Assembly: GCF_002563695.1 (NCBI RefSeq)
Contig: NZ_PDJI01000004.1
Coordinates: 1,798,001 to 1,862,000, forward strand
Direction: 5' to 3'
DNA from: Georgenia soli
GTDB lineage: Bacteria > Actinomycetota > Actinomycetes > Actinomycetales > Actinomycetaceae
DNA: 64,000 nucleotides
This document shows, piece by piece, positions 25,102 through 34,048 of the stretch (positions within the stretch are counted from its first letter, which is position 1; each line of letters opens with the position of its first letter). The position numbers were made by a program, and so were the translations under genes. The notes beneath the pieces are model-generated. The model made no database searches, was not told the origin of the DNA, and worked only from the letters and a program-made list of their open reading frames with translations.

Positions 25102-25273
25102 GCCCCCACGGTAGGTCCGGGCGTGGTCAGCGCGCTATGTATCCGCCGATCACGCGCCGTCCTCACCGGCCGCCCTCACCCCCGTCAGGTGCCGATCACT
25201 CGCCACCACCCTTGCCGGGGGCGCCGTGCACCGGCACGCTGGGCCTCACCGTGCCTGGGGGGCGGAGGCTGCG

Positions 25274-25891
25274 ATGGCGCAGATCGTGCTCGTCCATGAC
25301 CATCCGGTGGTCCGGCTCGGCCTGCGCACCGTGCTCGCCGGGGAGCCGGACCTGGCCGTCGTGGGCGAGGCGACGTCGGCCCCTGGCGCCGTCCGTGCCG
25401 TCAGCAACCACCGTCCGGACCTGGTGGTGCTCGACGTCCGCCTCGAGGGCCGGCCGCTCGGGCCGGAGCTGTGCCGCACGCTCAAGACCGCCCCGGACGG
25501 GCCCGCGGTCCTGGTGCTCGCGGCCAGGGCTGCGGCCACGGAGATGACCGCTATGTACCTCGCGGGGGCCGACAGCTTCGTGGACCAGACCTCAACGACC
25601 GGCGAGATCGTGGCCAGCGTCCGCGCCACCCTCGGCGGCCGGCGCGTGTGGGCTCCCCACCCCCTGCCCGTGAACGGCGCGCACGGCCCGCCGGTGCCGC
25701 ACCCCGACCCACCAGAGCACCTCACTCCGCGTGAGCGCGAGGTGCTCGGCCTGCTCCTGCAACGCCTGACGAACGCCGAGATCGCTGCCGAGCTGCACCT
25801 CGGCATGCCCACCGTGAAGACGCACGTGAGCGCCGTGCTGCGCAAGCTCGGCCTCACGCGGCGGCTCGATCTCTTCCACGACGAGTCCTGA
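25274..25891 (+). CDS. Orphan LuxR-family response regulator with atypical receiver
   Basis: The product is 205 aa from an ATG with GGAGG 6 nt upstream. Residues 3-120 form a receiver: phosphoacceptor-position Asp54 (LVVLDVRLEG) is kept, but the acidic pair reads His8-Asp9 and the conserved Lys is absent (SFVDQTS). Residues about 150-200 are a LuxR helix-turn-helix (LTPREREVLGLLLQ, TNAEIAAELHLGMPTVKTHV). No histidine kinase is adjacent. It probably regulates without classical phosphorelay or with weak phosphorylation. Target genes are unknown. Confidence 0.85.
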   Translation: MAQIVLVHDHPVVRLGLRTVLAGEPDLAVVGEATSAPGAVRAVSNHRPDLVVLDVRLEGRPLGPELCRTLKTAPDGPAVLVLAARAAATEMTAMYLAGADSFVDQTSTTGEIVASVRATLGGRRVWAPHPLPVNGAHGPPVPHPDPPEHLTPREREVLGLLLQRLTNAEIAAELHLGMPTVKTHVSAVLRKLGLTRRLDLFHDES

Positions 25892-25921
25892 CCGGTCTCG
25901 CGGCCTGGCAGGTCTCGCGGC

Positions 25922-25966
25922 CACGCAGGCACGCAGGCACGCAGGCACGCAGCCACGCAGCCACGC
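25922..25966. repeat. Short tandem repeat
   Basis: About five units of CACGCAGG / CACGCAGC (8 bp) follow the response-regulator gene. They lie in the 25892-26203 gap, which holds no gene. Confidence 0.8.
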
Positions 25967-26026
25967 GCCGAGAACGCCCTAAGTGCCCGTTCACGCCCAC
26001 GGACGGGTAGTTAGGGCGTTCTCGGC
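25967..26026. terminator. Very long hairpin between convergent genes
   Basis: GCCGAGAACGCCCTAA (25967-25982) pairs perfectly with TTAGGGCGTTCTCGGC (26011-26026). After a single G/G mismatch, TG-CCCGT (25984-25990) continues pairing with ACGGG-TA (26003-26009), leaving a 12-nt loop. This near-continuous 24-step stem should end transcription from both the LuxR-type gene and gamma-glutamyltransferase. Confidence 0.75.
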
Positions 26027-26203
26027 ACGGACGGGCGGGCGGGCGAGGCAGGGGCGCGCACGGGCGGGGACGCGCACGGGCAGGCACCGGCGGCGCCGGC
26101 GGACCGCGTGCACGGCCGGACGGTGGGTGCGCGGTTCCGGGGAGCGGCCGAGCGGTGGCCGCGCCGAGACCACCGCCCGGCCGGGTCGGTGCCCCTGCAG
26201 GGG

Positions 26204-28042
26204 TCAGTGCGGCCAGGGCTCGAGCACCGCGGCGCTCCCGCCGTGGAAGCGGGTCGGTTCGGCGGCGGCCAGCAGCCCGTCGTCGCCGAGGAACTGCACA
26301 CCGTTGACGTTGCCGATCGGCTCGGCGGCCGGGGTCGGCAGCTTGTGCCCGTACGCCTTCAGCGCCTCCTGCGTCGCCACGGGCAGGGTCGCCTCGAAGT
26401 TGGTGTTCTCGCTGTTCCCGTTGCCCAGGCGTGGCGCCGCGATCGCGTCGGGCAGGTCCATGTCCAGGTCGACGAGGTTGACCGCCACCTGCAGCACCGT
26501 GGTGATGATGGTGGCCCCGCCCGGGGTCCCGTACGCGACGAACGGCTCGCCGTCAGGGCCGAACATGATCGTCGGGCTGATGCTGCTGCGCGGGCGCTTC
26601 CCGCCGTCGGGCGAGTTGGCCACGTTCGGGTCCGTGGCGAAGTCGGTCAGCTCGTTGTTGAGCAGGAAGCCGTACCCGTCGACGGCGATCCCGCTGCCGC
26701 CGATCTGCTCGATGGTGAAGGTGAGAGCGACGATGTTGCCCCACCGGTCCGTCGTCGTCAGGTGGGTGGTGGAACCGGTGCTCATGGGCGCCGAGGCGAG
26801 GACGACGCCGTCGTCCGCGGCGCCGTCCGGCGTGCCGGCGGGCAGGGGCTTCTTCGTGGCGGCGAACGGCTCGCGGATCAGCTCGCGGCGCTCGTCGGCG
26901 AAGTCCTGGGAGAGCAGGCCCTCGACGGGCACGTCGACGAAGTCGGGGTCGCCGAGGTACTTGCCGCGGTCGGCGAACGCGAGCGCCTCGGCCTCGATGA
27001 GCAGGTGCAGCACGTCGTTCTCCGGCAGCTCGGAGAGCTCGTAGCCCTCGAGGATGTTCAGCGCCTCCCCCACGGTGGTGCCGCCGGACGACGGCGGACC
27101 CATCCCGAACACGGTGTGGTCGCGGTAGTCGACCATCGTGGGGTCGCGCCACTTCGCCTCGTAGTCGTCGAGGTCGCCGAGCTCCATCAGCCCCGGCCTG
27201 ACGTTGCGCTCGGCGCCCGCGACGACCGGCGGGTGCTGGACCGTGTCCACGATCGCCTCGGCGACCTCGCCCTCGTAGAACGCGTCCGCGCCGTCGCGAC
27301 CGATGAGCTTGTACGTCCTGGCGAGGTCGGGGTTGCGGAAGATGCTCCCGACGGCGGGCACCTTGCCGTCGACGAGGAACGTCTCGCGGCTGGACGTGAA
27401 GTCCCGGAAGATCTCGAGGTTGTCGGTGGTGCGGTCCACGTACTCCTCGTCGACGACGAAGCCGCGCTCGGCCACCACGCGGGCCGGCTGCAGCAGCTTG
27501 TGGAGCGGCATGGTGCCGTACTCCTCGAGGGCCAGCTCCCAGCCGGCGACGACGCCGGGCACGCCCTGCGAGAGTCCGGAGACGCGCCGTTCGTCGAACG
27601 GGATCTCCTTGCCGTTCTCGAGGAAGACGTCGCGGGGCGTGGCCAGGGGCGCCGTCTCACGCGCGTCGATGGAGGTGACCTCGTCGTTCTCGGCGTCGTA
27701 GATGAGGAAGAACCCGCCACCGCCGATGCTGCCGTCGTAGGGCCGGGTCACGCCCAGCATGGCGGACGTGGCGATCGCGGCGTCGACGGCGTTGCCGCCC
27801 TTCTCGAGGATCTCCATGCCCGCGCGCGTGGCGTAGGGGTCGAGCGACGTCACCGCACCGCCGTAACCGGTGGCGGTGGCCTCCTTGCGAGGCGGGTGCG
27901 GTACCCCGTGGTTACCGTCGCGCTTCCCGTCCCCGCCCTCGGCCCCGGCGGGGCTCGCCCCGACGACGAGCGCCGCGACCAGCGCGAGAGCCATGGCCAG
28001 CAGCGCGAGGACCCGGCCTCGGCGCAGCACCGTTCCAGACAT
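26204..28042 (-). CDS. ggt: Secreted gamma-glutamyltransferase
   Basis: The product is 612 aa. A signal peptide (hydrophobic about 11-30, then SPAGAEG) precedes the GGT fold. The large-subunit motif GMEILEKGGNAVDAAIA, the SIGGGGFFLIYD loop, the self-cleavage Thr425 in GSTTHLTTTD and the small-subunit stretch RPRSSISPTIMF are all present. It cleaves gamma-glutamyl compounds such as glutathione outside the membrane after autoprocessing into two chains. GGGGAG 6 nt upstream supports the start. Single gene; a large hairpin follows at its 3' end. Confidence 0.93.
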   Translation of the reverse strand: MSGTVLRRGRVLALLAMALALVAALVVGASPAGAEGGDGKRDGNHGVPHPPRKEATATGYGGAVTSLDPYATRAGMEILEKGGNAVDAAIATSAMLGVTRPYDGSIGGGGFFLIYDAENDEVTSIDARETAPLATPRDVFLENGKEIPFDERRVSGLSQGVPGVVAGWELALEEYGTMPLHKLLQPARVVAERGFVVDEEYVDRTTDNLEIFRDFTSSRETFLVDGKVPAVGSIFRNPDLARTYKLIGRDGADAFYEGEVAEAIVDTVQHPPVVAGAERNVRPGLMELGDLDDYEAKWRDPTMVDYRDHTVFGMGPPSSGGTTVGEALNILEGYELSELPENDVLHLLIEAEALAFADRGKYLGDPDFVDVPVEGLLSQDFADERRELIREPFAATKKPLPAGTPDGAADDGVVLASAPMSTGSTTHLTTTDRWGNIVALTFTIEQIGGSGIAVDGYGFLLNNELTDFATDPNVANSPDGGKRPRSSISPTIMFGPDGEPFVAYGTPGGATIITTVLQVAVNLVDLDMDLPDAIAAPRLGNGNSENTNFEATLPVATQEALKAYGHKLPTPAAEPIGNVNGVQFLGDDGLLAAAEPTRFHGGSAAVLEPWPH

Positions 28043-28204
28043 GTCCGCTCCCCTCGACGGCGCCGCCTCGTCAGCGCAGCGGCGGTGGGCCAGACGCTAG
28101 CCGCGGGCACCCACGCGGCGGATCAGTCTTCAGGGATGAGGTCGGCCTGCGACGGACGGGCACTGCTCACCGGTCTGTGGCACGTCTTCTGACCGGTGTG
28201 TCCC

Positions 28205-28276
28205 CACTTCTGGACGGACTATGCCGCTGCTGGCCGTTTCGCAACGGCTTGTAGTTCCACAGACCGTCCAGAAGTG
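28205..28276. repeat. REP-like palindromic element, copy A
   Basis: Outer arms CACTTCTGGACGG and CCGTCCAGAAGTG (13/13) flank a 46-nt centre that contains its own hairpin GCCGTT-TCGC-AACGGC (28233-28248). The right half matches copy B near 54.4 kb at 39 of 49 positions. It lies in the 28043-28373 gap between ggt and sppA, where I see no gene. Confidence 0.75.
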
Positions 28277-28373
28277 CGTGACGGCACCGGACGAGTGATG
28301 TCCGGCAGCGCGCGGCAGCACCGGACGGATGGTCCCCCGGCGCGCCCCGGGTCCAGGGCCGGACAAGGCGCGG

Positions 28374-29981
28374 TCAGCGGATCGTGACGGTGCGGTCGAA
28401 CCAGGTCAGCACCTTCTCCGACCCGAACGGCCACAGGCCCGCGAGCGCCCCGGCCGCCTCCTTCCCGAACGTCGGCACGCCCGGCAGGGTCGGGCCGGCG
28501 GAGACGGTGCGGGCAGGTGCGTCGTCGGGCAGGCCGGCGAGGCGGCGGGCCGCTGCGAGTCCGGCGTCGAGGTCGCCGAGCTCGTCGACGAGACCGATCT
28601 CCTGGGCGTCCTGCCCGCTCCAGATGCGGCCGCGCCCGATCTCGTCGACCCGTTCGCGGCTGAGGCGGCGCCCGGCGGACACGCGGCCGACGAACCGCTC
28701 GTAGACCTCGTCCATCATCTGCTCGGCCCACGCGCGCTCGTCGTCGGAGAAGGGGCGGTGCGGGCTGGCGAACAGGGCCCGGTCGCGCCCGACGGTCTCG
28801 GGGTTGAGGCCGTGCCGGTCGTCGAACTGGGTGAGGACGGGCTTGCCCACGACGACGCCGATGCTGCCGGTGAGCGTGTACGGGTCGGCGACCACGTGGT
28901 CGGCCTGGGCCAGGACGTAGTAGCCGCCGGAGCCGGCGACCTCCCCCATGACGGCGACGACCGGCTTGGCGCACCGGGCGACGGCGCGGCAGACGACGTC
29001 GGAGGCGAGGGCGGAGCCGCCGGGCGAGTCCACGTACAGCACGACCGCCTTCGTGTGCTCGTCCCGCTCGGCCTTGCGGAGGGCGGCGACGACGGACTCG
29101 GAGCCCGACATCGGTCCGGGGAGGAACGGCAGGGGCGGGGTGCGGCGGGAGTGCCCGGTGACGATGGGGCCGATGACGGGAACGACGGCGACGCCGTCGG
29201 CCTTCCGGCCCATCTTCCGCGCGGCGAGGTCCGGCATCATCAGCTCGACCGTGCGGCCCCAGTGCTGGTCGACGGGGGCGACGATCTCGTCGTCGTAGGC
29301 GATGCGGGTGATCAGACCGAGGTCGAGGAGCTGCTGCGCGTTGGTGAGCGGGGTGTCGAACAGGGCGTCGGGGTCGGCGCCGCGTGCCCGGGGGACGTCC
29401 GCCTGCCAGCTGCGCTCGGCGGAGGTGACGTAGGCGGTGAGCTGCTCGCGGTCGTACTCGTCCATGCGGTCCTGCGAGAACCGGGTCAGTGCGGACTTGT
29501 ACTCGCGGATGCGCAGGTTCTCGAAGCTGATGCCGTGGCGGCCGAGGAAGGCGCCGTAGAAGACCTGCTCGGCGGCGAAGCCCGGCAGGGAGACCTCGGC
29601 CGACTCCGGGGCGACGACCTCGGTGAGAGGCGCCGTCGCCAGGAGGCTGCGCATGGAGACCTGGGGGACGTACCCGACCACACGCTTCTTCCGCGCCAGA
29701 CGCCCGAGCGCGAGACCGATCGCGTGTGCGGTGGCGAGGCCGACCTTGAGGTCGCCGACGCGGACGAGGACGCCGCGGACCCAGTCAGCCTTCGCGAGGC
29801 GGTCCAGGCGGGCCGTGAGGGCCTCGAAGGACTCGGTGCGCTGCAGCAGCTCCTGGACGGGGGCGCTGCGGCGGTACGTCGGGTAGCTGCCGTGGAGGTC
29901 GAGCACGACCCAGTCGGGCGCACCGTCCCCGGTGCTGCCGCGGGCGAGGGTCAGGCGGAGCTTCTCCGGCAGAGGGGCCAT
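28374..29981 (-). CDS. sppA: Signal peptide peptidase SppA (S49)
   Basis: The product is 535 aa with the two tandem S49 repeats of the long SppA form. The likely catalytic pair is Lys162 (REYKSALTRFSQ) in the first repeat and Ser323 (VDSPGGSALASD) in the second. GSGGYYVLAQADHVVADP and TGSIGVV are conserved. It degrades leftover signal peptides at the membrane; no strong N-terminal anchor is visible, which is unusual against the 618-aa E. coli protein. TACGCT lies 5 nt before the ATG, suggesting a leaderless mRNA. Confidence 0.88.
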   Translation of the reverse strand: MAPLPEKLRLTLARGSTGDGAPDWVVLDLHGSYPTYRRSAPVQELLQRTESFEALTARLDRLAKADWVRGVLVRVGDLKVGLATAHAIGLALGRLARKKRVVGYVPQVSMRSLLATAPLTEVVAPESAEVSLPGFAAEQVFYGAFLGRHGISFENLRIREYKSALTRFSQDRMDEYDREQLTAYVTSAERSWQADVPRARGADPDALFDTPLTNAQQLLDLGLITRIAYDDEIVAPVDQHWGRTVELMMPDLAARKMGRKADGVAVVPVIGPIVTGHSRRTPPLPFLPGPMSGSESVVAALRKAERDEHTKAVVLYVDSPGGSALASDVVCRAVARCAKPVVAVMGEVAGSGGYYVLAQADHVVADPYTLTGSIGVVVGKPVLTQFDDRHGLNPETVGRDRALFASPHRPFSDDERAWAEQMMDEVYERFVGRVSAGRRLSRERVDEIGRGRIWSGQDAQEIGLVDELGDLDAGLAAARRLAGLPDDAPARTVSAGPTLPGVPTFGKEAAGALAGLWPFGSEKVLTWFDRTVTIR

Positions 29982-30000
29982 GCTCCAGCGTAGCCAGGAG

Positions 30001-30486
30001 CTACGACACGCCGACGGCGATGAAGGTGTAGGACGCGTCGCCGCTCTCGCCCCGCCCCCACAGGTCCACCGCGAAGGGTCCGCCTGGCGGGACGGTGAGG
30101 ACGAGGCGGCGGGCGCTGTCGTCGTGCTCCACGGTGAGCGCCTGGCGACCGTCATTCGCCCCAACCCCTGGTTCCGCAGCGGGGTCGCGTGCCACCGCCT
30201 CCCAGCGCCACCCGTCGAGAGGGGACGCCACCTCCAGCGCCACTTCCAGCTCCCCCGCGACGACGCCGACATCGACGGGGTGCTCCGGGGAGCCGTCCCA
30301 GCACATACCGACCGTGCTCCCCGAGATGCAGCCCGACCAGGGCACGAGCTCGAACGTGGAACGATCGTTGACCACCTCGATCACCGGCGGCACGAGCTCC
30401 TCCTCCGAGCCGCCGGGCGGCCAGGTGGCGCAGCCGCCGAGAAGCAGCACCAGGGGCGCGGCGGCGACTCGCAGGGACAGGGCCAT
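30001..30486 (-). CDS. Hypothetical lipoprotein
   Basis: The product is 161 aa. A lipoprotein signal ends in LLGGC (Cys about 19). Two further Cys (SGCISGSTVGMCWDG) may pair outside the cell. The C-terminus alternates strands (RRLVLTVPPGGPFAVDLWG, ASYTFIAVGVS), suggesting a small beta-sandwich. I do not recognise a family. TACGTT sits 6 nt before the ATG, so it probably has its own leaderless promoter, 19 bp upstream of the sppA start region. Confidence 0.7.
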   Translation of the reverse strand: MALSLRVAAAPLVLLLGGCATWPPGGSEEELVPPVIEVVNDRSTFELVPWSGCISGSTVGMCWDGSPEHPVDVGVVAGELEVALEVASPLDGWRWEAVARDPAAEPGVGANDGRQALTVEHDDSARRLVLTVPPGGPFAVDLWGRGESGDASYTFIAVGVS

Positions 30487-30568
30487 GCGCTCAACGTAGA
30501 GCCTCCGGCCGTCGGCCCGGGGAGCCTCACGACCGCCGACCCGGGAAGCCTGCCGTCCTCGCTCCCTC

Positions 30569-31174
30569 TCACCCGGGCCGGGCGGGCTCCTGCACCAGCT
30601 TCATCGACACGAGTTCCGTGAACCCGGCGCGCCGGGCGAGGCGCACCTTCTGGCGCCGGTAGACCGTGAAGCCGAGCTTGGCGTAGAGGCCGAGGGCGGG
30701 TTCGTTGGTGTCCTTGATGTCCTCGAGCACGTACTCGCGGTAGCCCGGGAGAGCCAGCAGGTGACGCAGCAGTGCCGTCCCGACGCCGCGACCCTGGTGC
30801 CCCGGCTCGGTGGCGACGAACCCGATCTCGGCGAGGCCGGGCCGGGCGCCCGCGGAGGGGCGCATGAACCACCGGCGGATCACCACGAGGGCGAGCAGCC
30901 CGCGCGCCAGCCCGAGATGATGCCGAAGCTCCCGCCACCGCGGCGCGAACAGCGTCTCGTCGCCCTCGGTGAGCGAGGCGAGACCCGCGGGCTCACCGTC
31001 CACGAGCGCCACGTGGAACCGGTCCAGGAGCAGCATGTGCTCGAAGGCGTCGGCGAGCGTGCCGGTGTCGCGCGAGAACGCGACGAAGTCGTCCGCGAAG
31101 GCGCGCACGTACACCTCGGTGATGCGGCGGCGGTACGTCTCCCCGAGCTCGTCCCCGCGTCTGACCTCGACCAT
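30569..31174 (-). CDS. GNAT family N-acetyltransferase
   Basis: The product is 201 aa. The acetyl-CoA site is visible in EIGFVATEPGHQGRGVGTAL (Q/RxxGxG/A), and the C-terminal NEPALGLYAKLGFTVYRR is a typical GNAT beta6-beta7 region. The start at 31174 (ATG, GAGGG close upstream) begins directly with the fold; an ATG at 31276 would add 34 low-complexity residues. The acceptor substrate is unknown. It is divergent from the hypothetical gene at 31310. Confidence 0.82.
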   Translation of the reverse strand: MVEVRRGDELGETYRRRITEVYVRAFADDFVAFSRDTGTLADAFEHMLLLDRFHVALVDGEPAGLASLTEGDETLFAPRWRELRHHLGLARGLLALVVIRRWFMRPSAGARPGLAEIGFVATEPGHQGRGVGTALLRHLLALPGYREYVLEDIKDTNEPALGLYAKLGFTVYRRQKVRLARRAGFTELVSMKLVQEPARPG

Positions 31175-31296
31175 CGCCCTCGACCGCCCGTCCGTCCCGC
31201 CGTCCCGCCTGCCCGTCTGCCCGCCCCGCACCCGAGCGGCGACCATATCCACCGGCCCGGCGACCGCGACAGCCATTTCCACCCACCGCCGGCCTC

Positions 31297-31309
31297 TAGG
31301 GTGGGCGGC
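31297..31309 (+). promoter_or_regulatory. -10 element for leaderless mRNA
   Basis: TAGGGT (31297-31302) lies exactly 7 nt before the GTG at 31310. Confidence 0.6.
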
Positions 31310-32404
31310 GTGGCTCTTGCCCCGGATGCGCTCCTGGCCGGTCCCCGCGGCCGCCGCCTGTGCCTCTCCCTGGCCGGGGCCGAGCACGGGGACGAGCAGG
31401 TCCGCCTCGCACTGCGTTCGGCGATCATGAGCGCCGCGTACGACCTCGATCCCGGCAAGGGCACGTCCCGGGTCATGCTCACCATGACAGCCGGCGGGCC
31501 GGCCGACCTTGCCGGGAGCTCCCCTGCCGACGTCGCTCGTCAGATCGACGAGCTACCGCCGCCCGACCTCGACGACCGCACGCTGCTCGCCGCACTCGCG
31601 CACGCTGTCGACTTCGCCCGCTACTGGCAGGAGCCCGACGGTGAGGACGTCCTCGCCTCGACCCCGCAGGTGCGCGCCGCGCTCTCACGCATCGCCCGCC
31701 AGGTCGCCGACGCCGCACCCGCGGCGTGGTGGACGACGCCGGTCGATCTCGCCGCGCAGTGGAGCGTGACGTTCGGGGACGGCCCGTCCGCGGGCTCGAT
31801 CGCCGGCCGCCTCGCGCGGTGGCACGACGCGGCGGTGCGCGAGGAGGCCGTCGCCCGCCGGGAACGCCCGGCGGACCCTCGGGCCATGTGGAGCGGCTCG
31901 TGGTGGTCGATCCCGCCGGTCCGGCTGCTGCCCCGGTCGACCCGCCAACTCGAAGGTCTCGGACCCGCCGGCCTGTGGCTCGTGGAGGACGCCGGCGACT
32001 GGGACCACGCGACCGCGGTACCGGTGACGCCGCCCACCGACGCGGCCGTCTACGAGGTGGACGGCCCCGAGGCGTGGGCCGAGCTGTGCGCGCGGTACCC
32101 GTTGGAGGTCACGGCGTCACGGCGGCACGACTGGTACCGCGTGACAGGCAGGGACGGCAGGTGGGTGATCCCCGACTGGGCGCGGGCCGCCGAGGATCTC
32201 GACGGCGTCCATCTCACCGTGGCCGGTTACCTCACCACGGCCGGCCGGGCGATCGCCGTCGGGGAGGGGCTGAGCTCCGTGCTCGCGGGCTGGGACCCGG
32301 ATCAGACCTACTGGTTCACCGACGTGGCCTCCGACAACTCGTCGTCGCAGGACTGGGTCCGCCGCGACGACGGGCGCTGGGCCCGCTCGCAGCCTCCCGG
32401 CTAG
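31310..32404 (+). CDS. Hypothetical protein, 364 aa
   Basis: The reading frame starts at a GTG placed 7 nt after a TAGGGT -10 element. The protein is soluble, acidic and rich in Trp in its second half (MWSGSWWSIPPVRLLPRS, DWDHATAVPVTPPTDAA, WDPDQTYWFTDVASDNSSSQ). It has no signal peptide or membrane segment. The ending DVASDNSSSQDWVRR resembles actinobacterial proteins of unknown function. I recognise no catalytic motif. Its TAG stop overlaps the TAG stop of the convergent DUF6191-like gene. Confidence 0.75.
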   Translation: MALAPDALLAGPRGRRLCLSLAGAEHGDEQVRLALRSAIMSAAYDLDPGKGTSRVMLTMTAGGPADLAGSSPADVARQIDELPPPDLDDRTLLAALAHAVDFARYWQEPDGEDVLASTPQVRAALSRIARQVADAAPAAWWTTPVDLAAQWSVTFGDGPSAGSIAGRLARWHDAAVREEAVARRERPADPRAMWSGSWWSIPPVRLLPRSTRQLEGLGPAGLWLVEDAGDWDHATAVPVTPPTDAAVYEVDGPEAWAELCARYPLEVTASRRHDWYRVTGRDGRWVIPDWARAAEDLDGVHLTVAGYLTTAGRAIAVGEGLSSVLAGWDPDQTYWFTDVASDNSSSQDWVRRDDGRWARSQPPG

Positions 32405-32598
32405 CGCTCGTCGGGCTCCTCGTCGTCGGAGCGTCGGGGTCTCGGGTCCCGCTCGATGTAAGCGACGCCGGAGTCCAGGTCGAGCGGACCGAACGGCGGC
32501 GCGCCGTCCCCGGGGCGCCGGACGTCCATCTCAAGGCGCTCACGCTCCTCGATGAGGTGGCGCAGCCCCGGCTCGAAGATCGCGAAGAACTCCGACAT
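32401..32598 (-). CDS. Small DUF6191-like protein
   Basis: The product is 65 aa: a hydrophobic start (MSEFFAIFEPGLRHL), then EERERLEMDVRRPGDGAPP and FGPLDLDSGVAYI, ending in a charged tail. This matches my memory of DUF6191, small actinobacterial proteins of unknown role. TACGGT 6 nt before the ATG gives a leaderless promoter. The stop codon shares CTAG with the convergent gene. Confidence 0.65.
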   Translation of the reverse strand: MSEFFAIFEPGLRHLIEERERLEMDVRRPGDGAPPFGPLDLDSGVAYIERDPRPRRSDDEEPDER

Positions 32599-32705
32599 GC
32601 CCGCACCGTACGCGGGACGGGCCCGAAAGGGCAGCACTTTCGGGAGGCAGAGCAGCACTTCACAAACAGGTGGCACCGACCGCTCCGCGTCCGCAACGCT
32701 GTGCC

Positions 32706-33629
32706 ATGGTCTCCGTCTCGGTCCAGGCCCTTCCCAAGGACGCCACCTCGTGGCTCGAGCTCGCCCGGGAGGTGGAGGCGCGCGGCTTCGCCGGTCTGAC
32801 GACGGCGGACCATCCGGGAGCGGTCCCCGCGCCGTTCGTCGCGCTCGCCGCGGCCGGTGCCGTCACCTCGCGCATCGGGCTGGGCTCCTACGTCAGCAAC
32901 GCCGGCGTGCGGGAGCCGCAGCACATCGCGGCCGACGTGGCGACGCTCGACGTCGTCTCCGGCGGCCGCGCCCGCCTCGGCCTCGGCGCCGGCCACACCC
33001 CGGCCGAGTGGCGGGCGGTCGGCCGGGAGCGGCCTGGGGTCGCTGCGCGCGTGGAGCGGTGCATGGCCGTGGTGCTCGCCGTGCAGGAGCTGCTCGCCGG
33101 CGAGGAGGTGAGCGTCGAGAGCCCGTACCTGTCCGTCCGAGGCGCGCGGCTCGAGTCGCCACGGCCGGTGCAGGACCGGATCCCGCTCACCGTCGGCACC
33201 TCGAACTCGCGGTTGCTGCGGTTCGCCGGCGAGCACGCGGACGTGGTCGGGCTCAGCGGCCTGGGACGCACCCTGCCGGACGGGCACATGCACGAGGTCC
33301 GCTGGACCACCGACGTCGTGGACCAGCAGGTCGCCCTCGTCGCCGGCGGTGCGGCAGGGCGTACGGCGCCGCCCGTGCTGGAGGCGCTGGTGCAGCTGGT
33401 GAGCGTGACCGACGACGCCGAGACGGCAGCCGCCGAGTTCGCCGCCCATGCCGGGGTCTCGCCGCGTGAGCTGCTGGCCGTGCCGTACGTGCTCGTCGGA
33501 ACGGAGGACGAGATCGTCGACGCGGTCGCCGAGCACCACCGCCGGTGGGGCATCACCCGGTACGTGGTGCGCGCCGACGCCGTCGAGGCGATGACGCCGC
33601 TGCTCCCACGGCTCGCCACGATCGGCTGA
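32706..33629 (+). CDS. LLM class F420-dependent oxidoreductase
   Basis: The product is 307 aa. A luciferase-like barrel is indicated by the opening LELAREVEARGFAGLTTADH, SRIGLGSYVSNAGVREPQHI, the LDVVSGGRARLGLGAGHTP loop, and IPLTVGTSNSRLLRFAGEHA. The pattern fits the TIGR03621-like F420-dependent branch. It would use coenzyme F420 or a flavin to reduce or oxidise an unknown substrate. The ATG at 32706 is chosen because it opens directly into the first strand. A pseudogene follows at once on the other strand. Confidence 0.82.
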   Translation: MVSVSVQALPKDATSWLELAREVEARGFAGLTTADHPGAVPAPFVALAAAGAVTSRIGLGSYVSNAGVREPQHIAADVATLDVVSGGRARLGLGAGHTPAEWRAVGRERPGVAARVERCMAVVLAVQELLAGEEVSVESPYLSVRGARLESPRPVQDRIPLTVGTSNSRLLRFAGEHADVVGLSGLGRTLPDGHMHEVRWTTDVVDQQVALVAGGAAGRTAPPVLEALVQLVSVTDDAETAAAEFAAHAGVSPRELLAVPYVLVGTEDEIVDAVAEHHRRWGITRYVVRADAVEAMTPLLPRLATIG

Positions 33630-33633
33630 TCTC

Positions 33634-33897
33634 TACGAGACCTGCACGGCCCGCCAGAACCGGTCCACGAGCGCGTTCCACTCACGAGGGTGGGTGCCGT
33701 GATCCCGGAGAGGCGGTCCCCAGGTTCGTACGCGGTGGAGGCGTCGAGGTGCGCGAACACGTTCTCGGGCGCCTGCTCGTCAGGAAGAGGCTGCCGCCCG
33801 AGTACCCGGCGACGTGCGCCTGCGGGATGCCGAGCGCGCGGAGCAGGGCCGCGGCGTCGTCGGCCGTCGCGGCGACCGTCACCGGCTCGTCGGGCAT
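33634..33897 (-). pseudogene. Decayed alpha/beta hydrolase
   Basis: The minus strand starts with MPDEPVTVAATADDAAALLR and reaches a nucleophile-elbow-like HVAGYSGGS in one frame. It then continues in a second frame as ENVFAHLDASTAYEPGDRLS and ITAPTLV, and in a third as REWNALVDRFWRAVQVS before a TAG at 33634-33636. These are pieces of one alpha/beta-hydrolase with large internal deletions and at least two frameshifts. The N-terminal third and the Asp/His-bearing part are missing. Confidence 0.75.
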
Positions 33898-34048
33898 GGG
33901 GGTGCGACCCCGTTGCGCCGACGGTTGACAGGTTAGGGCGGGCGGGGATGCGTGTCACCGTCGACAAAGGTGAGTCGCTCCATCCGGATGTCAGTGGTCG
34001 GGGTGACGATGGAACGGTCAGCAGAGGTACCGCACGAGAGGAGCTGCC

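Noticed and set aside
33682..33897. Intact 71-aa protein
   Set aside because: It is the N-terminal shard of a frameshifted alpha/beta hydrolase whose later parts lie in other frames.
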